Source: DASZVN01 sp035547055 | GTDB lineage: Bacteria; Pseudomonadota; Alphaproteobacteria; Rhizobiales; Methylopilaceae | DNA length: 20,166 bases | Assembly: GCA_035547055.1 (NCBI GenBank) | Contig: DASZVN010000176.1 | Location: forward strand, 1-20,166 | Direction: 5' to 3' | Part shown: one piece after another, positions 14,236 to 20,166 of the stretch | Layout: each line of letters opens with the position of its first letter | Position numbering within the stretch: position 1 is the stretch's first letter | Notes under the pieces: model-generated | Databases searched by the model: none | What the model saw: only the letters and a program-made list of their open reading frames with translations | Told to the model about the DNA's origin: nothing | Program-made: the position numbers and the translations under genes

Positions 14236-15276
14236 ATGAGCGCGATCCAGCAGGCGATCGAGGACCGTCTCGCCACCGGCCTCCTCGGCCAATGGTATGC
14301 GGTGGCGAAATCGGTTCAGGTGCAGCCCGGCCGGCCGCACGCGGTGCGCGCGCTCGGCCGGAACCTCGTTCTGTGGCGCGGCGAAGACGGCCGCCTGAAA
14401 TGCGTCGAGGACCGCTGCCCCCATCGCGGCGCGCCGCTGTCGCGCGGCGAGGTCATCGAGGGCGACATCGCCTGCCGCTACCACGGCGTCATCGTCGACG
14501 GCACCGGCACCATCGTGCGGGTGCCGGCGATGCCGGACTGCCCGCTCGAAGGCAAGAAGGCGATCAAGGGCTATGCCGTCGGCGAAGGCAACGACGCGGT
14601 CTTCGTCTACATGCCGAGCGCGGCGCGGCCCGAGGCCCCGCCGCTCGACCTGCCGCCCGAGTTCAACGATCCCACCTGGACGTCGTTCCTCTGCATGTCG
14701 CGGTGGGACTGCGACTACCGCTACGCGATCGACAATCTCGCCGATCCGATGCACGGCTCGTTCCTGCACGCCGACAGCTTCACGCTCGCCTTCGGCGAGA
14801 AGCGCGACCTGATGCGGCTGGAGGACACCAAGGCCGGCTTCGTCGTCTCGCGCGTCGCGCAGCAGGAGAAGAACTTCGACTGGACCGAGATGGTGACCGA
14901 GACGACGGCGCCCTATTGCCGGCTCGACATCCCCTACCCGGCCGCGGCCGGCCCGGGCGGCCCGTTCCGCATCATCGGCTTCGTCACCCCGATCGACGGC
15001 GGGAGCTGCTACGTCTTCTTCTGGCGCATGCGGCAGGTCTCCGGCCTCGCCCGCGAGTCGTGGCGCTTCCTCTACCGCACCACCATCGAGAACCATCACT
15101 GGAACGTGCTGGAGCAGGACCGCGACATCCTCGAGGCGATGCCCGACGATGCCCGCGACCACGAGCTGCTCTACCAGCACGACATCGGGGTCTCGCGGAT
15201 GCGCCGCATCCTCGCCAAGAACGCGCGCGACCAGGTCACGGCCGAGCAGGCCGCCGCGAACCAGGCTGCCGAGTAG
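14236..15276 (+). CDS. Rieske non-heme iron oxygenase, alpha subunit (vanillate demethylase-like)
   Basis: The product is 346 residues. The ATG at 14236 is preceded by GAGGG, 11 bases after the cupin stop. The Rieske 2Fe-2S site is C61-P-H63 and C80-RY-H83 (CPHRGAPL and CRYHG). The mononuclear iron site follows in NLADPMHGSFLH, with bridging Asp170, His173 and His178; the third ligand is probably Asp295 in LEQDRDILEA. The single-subunit length and motif order resemble VanA-type monooxygenases, which hydroxylate or O/N-demethylate small substrates using electrons from a separate reductase. No ferredoxin or reductase gene is in the window, so it must lie elsewhere or be shared. It is probably the oxygen-activating step of the pathway. 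The substrate is unknown. Confidence 0.94.
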   Translation: MSAIQQAIEDRLATGLLGQWYAVAKSVQVQPGRPHAVRALGRNLVLWRGEDGRLKCVEDRCPHRGAPLSRGEVIEGDIACRYHGVIVDGTGTIVRVPAMPDCPLEGKKAIKGYAVGEGNDAVFVYMPSAARPEAPPLDLPPEFNDPTWTSFLCMSRWDCDYRYAIDNLADPMHGSFLHADSFTLAFGEKRDLMRLEDTKAGFVVSRVAQQEKNFDWTEMVTETTAPYCRLDIPYPAAAGPGGPFRIIGFVTPIDGGSCYVFFWRMRQVSGLARESWRFLYRTTIENHHWNVLEQDRDILEAMPDDARDHELLYQHDIGVSRMRRILAKNARDQVTAEQAAANQAAE

Positions 15277-15301
15277 GGATGCAGGCCGGGGCGGCAAGGC
15301 G

Positions 15302-16135
15302 ATGAACGGGATCGTGGAGACCACGGCCGCCGGCCTGTCCTACCGGCGGGCGGGCGGCGGCGCGGACACGCCGCTGGTGCTGCTCCACGGCATCGGCAGC
15401 AACGGCGGCTCGTTCGCGGCGCTCATGGCCGCCCTCGGCGGCGAGCGGACGGCGGTCGCATGGGATGCGCCGGGCTATGGCCGCTCCGAGCCGCTGGCGA
15501 AAGACTGGCCGGACGCCGGCGACTATGCCGACGCGCTGGCGCGGCTGCTCGACGCCATCGGCATTGCGCGCTGTATCCTCGCCGGCCACTCGCTGGGCAC
15601 GCTGATCGCCGCGCGCTTCGCCCGCCGCTGGCCGGAGCGGGTCGCGGCGCTGGCGCTGATCTCGCCCACTCTCGGCTATGGCGGCACGCCCGGCGCCCCG
15701 CTGCCGGCGAAGGTGGGCGCCCGCATCGAGGCGCTCGACCGGCTCGGTCCGGCGGCATTCGCCGCCGAGCGGGCGCCCGGGCTCGTCGGCGATCCCGCAG
15801 CGCGGCCCGATGTCGTCGCCGCGGTCGAGCGGGCAATGGCCGCGATCCGCCGCCCCGGCTACGACCAGGCGACGCGGATGCTGGGTAGCGCGCGCCTCCT
15901 CGCCGATGCGGCGGCGCTCGGCGTCCCGACCGCGGTCGTCGTCGGCACGCTCGACCGCATCACCCCGCCGCCGATCGCCCGCGAAGTCGTCGCCGCCCTT
16001 CCCGCCGCGGCAGCACCCCGTCTCGTCGAAATCCCCGGCGCCGGCCATGCCGTCTGCCAGGAGATGCCCGACGCAGTCGCCACCGTCCTCGGCGAACTCG
16101 CCGGCCAGAGCCCCGCCCATGCTGCAGAAGCCTGA
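15302..16135 (+). CDS. Alpha/beta-fold hydrolase
   Basis: The product is 277 residues, from the ATG at 15302, 25 bases after the Rieske gene, with GGCAAGGCG upstream. Oxyanion-hole HG is at 29-30 (LVLLHGIGSNGG). The nucleophile is Ser97 in AGHSLGT, the acid Asp218 in VGTLDRI, and the base His249 in IPGAGHAV, so the triad is complete. Fold and length match the meta-cleavage product hydrolase/enol-lactonase group (BphD, PcaD-like), which cleaves C-C bonds or lactones after ring opening. With the dioxygenase-like VOC protein and the Rieske enzyme, that suggests hydrolysis of a ring-cleavage product or ester. The last 17 bases overlap the IclR gene start. Confidence 0.92.
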   Translation: MNGIVETTAAGLSYRRAGGGADTPLVLLHGIGSNGGSFAALMAALGGERTAVAWDAPGYGRSEPLAKDWPDAGDYADALARLLDAIGIARCILAGHSLGTLIAARFARRWPERVAALALISPTLGYGGTPGAPLPAKVGARIEALDRLGPAAFAAERAPGLVGDPAARPDVVAAVERAMAAIRRPGYDQATRMLGSARLLADAAALGVPTAVVVGTLDRITPPPIAREVVAALPAAAAPRLVEIPGAGHAVCQEMPDAVATVLGELAGQSPAHAAEA

Positions 16136-16943
16136 CGACGCACCGGCCGAGGACAGCGCCTATCTCGCGCCGCCGGTGCAGCGCGCGATGCGCATCCTCC
16201 GCCACATCGCGGAGGGCGACCCGGTGCTGAACGTCAGCCAGACGGCGAAGGCGCTCGACATCAACCGCACGACGCTGCTGCGCCTGCTCTATACCCTCGA
16301 GGTCGAGGGCTTCATCGAGAAGCGGCCGGGCGGCGCCGGTTATCAGGTCGGCCTCGCCTTCCTCAGCCTGGCGGCGAGCGCGCTCGTCTCGCAGGACCTG
16401 GTGCAGACCGCGACGCCGATCGTCGCGCGCCTCGCCGAGGAGCTGCAGCTCTCCGCCCATCTCGGCGTGCTCGACGGCACCGACGTGGTCTATCTGGTGC
16501 GCCGCACCCCGAACACGCCGCTCGCGAGCAACATCCGCGTCGGCAGCCGCCTGCCCGCCCACGCCACGTCGATGGGCCGCGCCATCCTGTCGTGCATGAG
16601 CGCCGCCGAGGTCGATGATCTCTACGGCGACCACACGCTGGCGCGCTTCAGCCGCCACACCGCGACGACGCTCGCCGCGCTTCACGCGCAGCTCGACGCC
16701 GATCGCGACCGGCGCATCGCCTGGAGCGACGCCTATTTCGAGGCCGGCATCAGCTCCTGCGCCGTGCCGGTGTTCGATCATTCCGGCGCCGCGACCGGCG
16801 CGATCAACGTATCGGGCCCGGTCGGCGCCTTCGCCGAGCCGGCGCATCGCGCCCTGATCGACGCGGCCATCCGGCGGGCGGGTGCAGAGCTGTCGCAACG
16901 GCTCGGCTGGATCGAGCCGGCCAAGGCCAGGAACGGGCGCTGA
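16119..16943 (+). CDS. IclR-family transcriptional regulator
   Basis: The product is 274 residues. The ATG at 16119 lies within the hydrolase gene (17-base overlap); no start nearer the hydrolase stop keeps the full HTH. The winged helix-turn-helix is at about 17-80 (VQRAMRILRHIAEG, VSQTAKALDINRTTLLRLLYTLE, GFIEKRPGGAGYQVG). The C-terminal effector domain (about 95-260) has typical blocks RVGSRLPAHATSMGRAIL and GISSCAVPVFDHSGAATGAINVSGP. IclR proteins bind small organic acids and act as repressors or activators of catabolic operons. Its location inside the operon it would control implies autoregulation. The candidate operator is at 11701-11726. Confidence 0.94.
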   Translation: MLQKPDDAPAEDSAYLAPPVQRAMRILRHIAEGDPVLNVSQTAKALDINRTTLLRLLYTLEVEGFIEKRPGGAGYQVGLAFLSLAASALVSQDLVQTATPIVARLAEELQLSAHLGVLDGTDVVYLVRRTPNTPLASNIRVGSRLPAHATSMGRAILSCMSAAEVDDLYGDHTLARFSRHTATTLAALHAQLDADRDRRIAWSDAYFEAGISSCAVPVFDHSGAATGAINVSGPVGAFAEPAHRALIDAAIRRAGAELSQRLGWIEPAKARNGR

Positions 16944-16961
16944 GGGCGGGCAAGGGAGAGC

Positions 16962-17753
16962 ATGGACCTCGATCTCAAGAACCGCGTGGCGATCGTCACC
17001 GGCGGGACGTCCGGCATCGGGCTCGCGACCGCCCGGCTGTTCCTCGCCGAGGGCGCCGCGGTTGCCATCTGCGGCCGCGATCCGGCCCGGCTCGACGCGG
17101 CACGGGCCGCGCTCGCCGGGGATGGCGCGGGCGAGCGGCTGCTGGCGATGCGCTGCGACGTGCTGAAGACCGGTGAGGTCGCGGCCTTCGCCCAGGCGGT
17201 GACGGACTGGCAGGGGCATGCCGACATCCTCGTGAACAATGCCGGCCAGGGCCGCATGTCGACCTTCGCCGACACCACCGACGAGGCCTGGCGCGAGGAA
17301 TTGGAGCTGAAGTTCTTCAGCCAGATCCTGCCGATCCGCGCCTTCAAGCCGCTGCTCGACCAGAGCCCGGCGGCGGCGATCGTCGCCGTCAATGCCCTCC
17401 TCGCCTATCAGCCCGAGCCCTACATGGTCTGCACCTCGGCGGCCCGCGCGGGCGTGCAGAACCTCGTGAAATCGCTGTCGCGGGAATTCGCCCCGGCGAT
17501 CCGGGTGAATTCGATCCTGCTCGGCCTCGTCGACTCCAACCAGTGGAAGCGCCGCTTCGCCGCCCGCGAGGACCAGAGCCAGTCGCGCGCGGACTGGTAC
17601 GGCGCCCTCGCCCGCTCGCGCCACATCCCGCTCGGCCGCATCGGCGAGCCGGAGGAGGTCGCCCGCGCCATCGCGTTCCTGGCTTCGCCCGTCGCGGGAT
17701 ACATCACCGGCGCCCAGCTCGAAATTTCGGGCGGCGTCTCGCGCTTCATCTGA
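16962..17753 (+). CDS. Short-chain dehydrogenase-fold protein with a degenerate active site
   Basis: The product is 263 residues. The ATG at 16962 has AAGGGAGAG just upstream, 18 bases after the IclR gene. Nucleotide binding looks intact: TGGTSGIG (13-20), NNAG (92-95), CGRDPAR after strand 2 (basic residue, NADP preference likely). Aligning with the intact dehydrogenase at 4785, all four catalytic positions are changed: Asn to Lys117 (ELKFF), Ser to Ala145 (VNALL), Tyr to Thr158 and Lys to Arg162 (TSAAR). I recall a group of such proteins with QPEP-x-MV-x-TSAARAG next to ThDP enzymes, so this looks like a conserved subfamily and not decay. It may do unusual chemistry, or bind cofactor or substrate without oxidoreduction. 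It belongs with the ThDP and aspartate-dehydrogenase genes that follow. Confidence 0.88.
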   Translation: MDLDLKNRVAIVTGGTSGIGLATARLFLAEGAAVAICGRDPARLDAARAALAGDGAGERLLAMRCDVLKTGEVAAFAQAVTDWQGHADILVNNAGQGRMSTFADTTDEAWREELELKFFSQILPIRAFKPLLDQSPAAAIVAVNALLAYQPEPYMVCTSAARAGVQNLVKSLSREFAPAIRVNSILLGLVDSNQWKRRFAAREDQSQSRADWYGALARSRHIPLGRIGEPEEVARAIAFLASPVAGYITGAQLEISGGVSRFI

Positions 17754-17764
17754 GGGACCCGAGC

Positions 17765-19447
17765 GTGACCGCCCATCCCGCCGCCATCGCGGCCGCCACC
17801 ACCGAGGACTCGGTCGGCGACCTTATCGCCCATGCACTCGCCGAGATCGGCGTGACCACCGTCTTCGGCGTCATCTCGATCCACAACATGCCGATCCTCG
17901 ACGCCGTCGCGCGTCAGGGGCGCATCCGCTTCATACCGGCGCGCGGCGAGGCCGGCGCCATGAACATGGCCGACGCCTATGCCCGCGTCTCGGGCACGCT
18001 CGGCGTCGTCATCACCTCGACCGGGACTGCGGCGGGCAACGCCGCGGGCTCGCAGGTCGAGGCGCTGATCGCGGGCTCGCCGGTGCTGCACATCACCTCG
18101 CAGGTCGACCGCGTGTTCATGGATCGCGACCAGGGCGCGATCCACGACGCGCCGCGCCAGTTCGAAATGCTGAAGGCGATCTCGAAGGCGTGCTTCCGGG
18201 TCTGGGAAGGCCGCTCCGCGGTCGGGATGCTGCTCGCCGCGGCGCGTGCGGCGCTGACGCCGCCGAGCGGTCCGGTGTCGCTGGAGATCCCGGTCGACGT
18301 GCAGCGCGAGCGCTCCGGGCGGCCCGACCCGATCCGTCTCGGCCCGATCGCCGGGCCCGAGCCCGACCCGGCGCTGCTCGACTCACTCGCCGCGCGGCTG
18401 AAGGCGGCGCGGCGCCCGCTGCTCTGGCTCGGCGGCGGCGCCCGCGGGGCCGAGGAGCCGGCCCGTGCGCTGGCCGACCGCGGCATCGGCATCGTCACCA
18501 GCACCAACGGCCGCGCCGTGGTGCCGGAGGATCATCCGGCGAGTCTCGGCGCCTTCAACATGACGCCCGAGGCCCAGGCGATCTACGACCGCGCCGACCT
18601 CATGATCGTGGTCGGCTCGCGGCTCCGCGGCAACGAGACCCGCAACAACCGCATGCGGCTCCCGCCGATCGTCCAGATCGACGCCGACGGAGCCCAGGCG
18701 GCGCGGAACTACCCGGTCGAGGCCTTCATCGCCGGCGACGCCGCGCGCGCCCTCGCCGGCCTGGCCCGGCGGCTGCCGGAGCGGCTCGACACCGATGCCC
18801 AGTTCCTCGCCGCGATCGGCGGCGCCCGGGCCAAGAGCGAGGCGGCGCTGCGCGATTCGCTCGGCCCCTACGCCGCGGTCGCCGAGGCGATGCGCCGGCG
18901 CGTCCATGACGGCCGCCTTCCCTTCGTCCGCGACATCACCGTCTCGAACAGCACCTTCGGCAACCGCTACGTCACCCTGGCCGAACCGCGGCTCGGCGTG
19001 CATGCGCTCGGCGGCGGCATCGGACAGGGCGTGGCGATGGCGATCGGCGCCGCGCTCGCCGGCACCGGCCGGAAGACCGTCGCCCTCGTCGGCGACGGCG
19101 GCACCATGGTCAATCTCGGCGAGCTTGCGACCGCCGTCGAGGCGCAGGCCGACATCGTCTTCGTGCTGATGAACGATCGCGGCTACGGCGTCATCCGCAA
19201 CATCCAGGACGCCCAGTACGGCAGCCGCCACCATTACGTCGACCTGCACACGCCGGACTTTGCCGGCCTCGCCGCCGCCATCGGCTTCGGCCATCGCCGG
19301 GTTGCCGCCGCGGCGGACTTTGCCCCCGCCTTCGACGAAGCGATGGCCGCGCCGGGGCCGCAAATGGTCGAGGTCGACATGACCGCGATCGGGCCGTTCC
19401 GCCAGGCCTTCGCCGGGCCGCCCGCCGGCGCGGCCGGGACCGCGTGA
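17765..19447 (+). CDS. ThDP-dependent decarboxylase/synthase-like enzyme (acetolactate synthase/benzoylformate decarboxylase fold)
   Basis: The product is 560 residues with a GTG start at 17765. The choice is supported by GAGGG ten bases upstream and by the lack of a good ATG before the first domain. Three domains are seen. The Pyr domain (about 15-180) has catalytic Glu62 in ARGEAGAMNMADAYAR. The central domain (about 200-330) has LLWLGGGARG. The PP domain (about 370-540) has the cofactor motif GDGGT at 443 to ND at 470-471. No FAD-type or quinone-type extension is seen. Such enzymes decarboxylate 2-oxo acids or ligate them to another carbonyl. Being followed by an aspartate-dehydrogenase-like gene, its natural substrate is plausibly the 2-oxo acid made by that enzyme. 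It starts 11 bases after the SDR stop. Confidence 0.93.
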   Translation: MTAHPAAIAAATTEDSVGDLIAHALAEIGVTTVFGVISIHNMPILDAVARQGRIRFIPARGEAGAMNMADAYARVSGTLGVVITSTGTAAGNAAGSQVEALIAGSPVLHITSQVDRVFMDRDQGAIHDAPRQFEMLKAISKACFRVWEGRSAVGMLLAAARAALTPPSGPVSLEIPVDVQRERSGRPDPIRLGPIAGPEPDPALLDSLAARLKAARRPLLWLGGGARGAEEPARALADRGIGIVTSTNGRAVVPEDHPASLGAFNMTPEAQAIYDRADLMIVVGSRLRGNETRNNRMRLPPIVQIDADGAQAARNYPVEAFIAGDAARALAGLARRLPERLDTDAQFLAAIGGARAKSEAALRDSLGPYAAVAEAMRRRVHDGRLPFVRDITVSNSTFGNRYVTLAEPRLGVHALGGGIGQGVAMAIGAALAGTGRKTVALVGDGGTMVNLGELATAVEAQADIVFVLMNDRGYGVIRNIQDAQYGSRHHYVDLHTPDFAGLAAAIGFGHRRVAAAADFAPAFDEAMAAPGPQMVEVDMTAIGPFRQAFAGPPAGAAGTA

Positions 19448-20166
19448 TGCGCCTCGGCATCATCGGCTGCGGCGCCGTCGCCGAGACCCTGCTGAAGGGC
19501 CTCGCCGCCGCCGATGCGCCGCTCGCACGCCTCGTCTGCCTGGCGCGGCCGCAAAGCCTGGGCCGCGCCGAGGCCCTCCTCGCCACCTATCCCCCGGCCG
19601 CGGAGCGACGCGTCGTCGCGAGCATCCATGAGCTGATCCGCGGCGAGCTCGACCTCGTGGTCGAGTGCGCCGGCCAGGATGCGTTGCAGGCGTTCGGCGC
19701 CACGGTGCTGGCGGCCGGGATCGACCTGGTGCCGGCCTCGATCGGCGCGCTCGCCGATGAGCAATTGCACGAGGCGCTGCGCGCCGCCGCGGCGGTCTCC
19801 GGCGCCCGCCTGCGCCTCCCGGCCGGCGCGATCGGCGGGCTCGACCTCCTCGGCGCCGCCCGCCTCGCCGGCATCGACCGGGTGACGCTGGTCTCGCGCA
19901 AGCCGCCCGAGGCCTGGCGCGGCACCCGGGCCGAGACGCTGGTCGATCTGGGCAGCATCGCCAGCGCGGTCACCTTCTACCGCGGCTCGGCGCGCGACGC
20001 CGCGCGCGACTATCCCAAGAATGCCAACGTGGCCGCGGCGGTCGCGCTCGCCGGTGCCGGCTTCGAGGCCACCGCGGTCGAGCTGGTGGCCGACCCTGCG
20101 GCGCGTGGCAACTCCCACGAGATCACGCTCCGCTCCGCCTGCGCCGACCTGCATCTTCGGATCGAC
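19447..20166 (+). CDS. L-aspartate dehydrogenase-like protein, 3'-truncated by the window
   Basis: The frame is open from the ATG at 19447 to the last base (240 codons); no stop is reached. The ATG shares its A with the TGA of the preceding gene (TGATG), so translation is coupled. The N-terminus MRLGIIGCGAVAETLL is a Rossmann NAD(P) motif (G7-C-G9). Later blocks are diagnostic of the family: VVECAGQ, LPAGAIGGLDLL, YPKNANVAAAVALAG and ADPAARGNSHEITL, with the conserved His224. Aspartate dehydrogenase oxidises L-aspartate to iminosuccinate, which becomes oxaloacetate and ammonia or feeds NAD synthesis (NadX). No nadA or nadC is nearby, and the setting among catabolic genes favours deamination of aspartate or an analogue. 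About 25-30 residues are missing. Confidence 0.92.
   Translation, partial: MRLGIIGCGAVAETLLKGLAAADAPLARLVCLARPQSLGRAEALLATYPPAAERRVVASIHELIRGELDLVVECAGQDALQAFGATVLAAGIDLVPASIGALADEQLHEALRAAAAVSGARLRLPAGAIGGLDLLGAARLAGIDRVTLVSRKPPEAWRGTRAETLVDLGSIASAVTFYRGSARDAARDYPKNANVAAAVALAGAGFEATAVELVADPAARGNSHEITLRSACADLHLRID

Noticed and set aside
15960..17624. Minus-strand open frame of 554 codons opposite the IclR and SDR genes
   Set aside because: It is a complementary-strand shadow with low-complexity Arg/Gly/Glu content; both plus-strand genes have complete domains.
19447..20166. Assigning nadX with a role in NAD synthesis
   Set aside because: The gene lies at the end of a catabolic operon with no nadA or nadC visible, so a catabolic role is at least as likely.

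Overview
The window is GC-rich (about 70% by eye) and densely coded. It also holds the palindromic 'CATGGCCGGG...CCCGGCCAT / ATGCCCGGCC...GGCCGGGCAT' intergenic element typical of Rhizobiales and related groups. Together these suggest a soil- or plant-associated alphaproteobacterium with a large catabolic accessory genome. The class is an inference from style; no rRNA, tRNA or marker gene is present. I see no phage, transposase, CRISPR array or structural RNA gene.

Left part (1-9654) is a mixed catabolic neighbourhood. It begins with the 3' part of a molybdenum hydroxylase large subunit (CoxL/xanthine dehydrogenase family). A 564-base gap follows, holding a frameshifted DUF559 endonuclease-like gene between palindromic repeats. 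Next, on the minus strand, are a mandelate racemase/muconate lactonizing-type enolase superfamily enzyme and a DUF1993 protein, separated by a nested inverted repeat. On the plus strand come an NAD-type short-chain dehydrogenase and a GMC flavin alcohol dehydrogenase. On the minus strand are a one-cysteine MsrB and a creatininase-family amidohydrolase. An isochorismatase-like cysteine hydrolase is divergent from the latter.

Right part (9659-20166 and beyond) is a coherent divergent regulon. A 121-base intergenic region (11623-11743) carries back-to-back promoter-like sequences and three phased GTTC half-sites that resemble operators of the PcaU/PobR branch of IclR regulators. To the left run a periplasmic substrate-binding protein and a two-domain VOC/extradiol-type protein. 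To the right runs one tight operon: small HTH-like protein, ABC ATPase, ABC permease, cupin, Rieske oxygenase alpha subunit, alpha/beta hydrolase, IclR regulator, short-chain dehydrogenase lacking all four catalytic residues, ThDP-dependent decarboxylase-like enzyme, and an L-aspartate dehydrogenase-like gene cut by the window edge. Junctions overlap or are 11-25 bases long.

Read together, the right half looks like an uptake-and-degradation system for a nitrogen-containing organic compound. The importer brings it in, the oxygenases and hydrolase open or trim it, the aspartate-dehydrogenase-like enzyme oxidatively deaminates an aspartate-like amino acid, and the ThDP enzyme acts on the resulting 2-oxo acid. 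The IclR protein probably controls both arms. The substrate cannot be named from sequence alone. This cluster is the best candidate in the window for an uncharacterised pathway.
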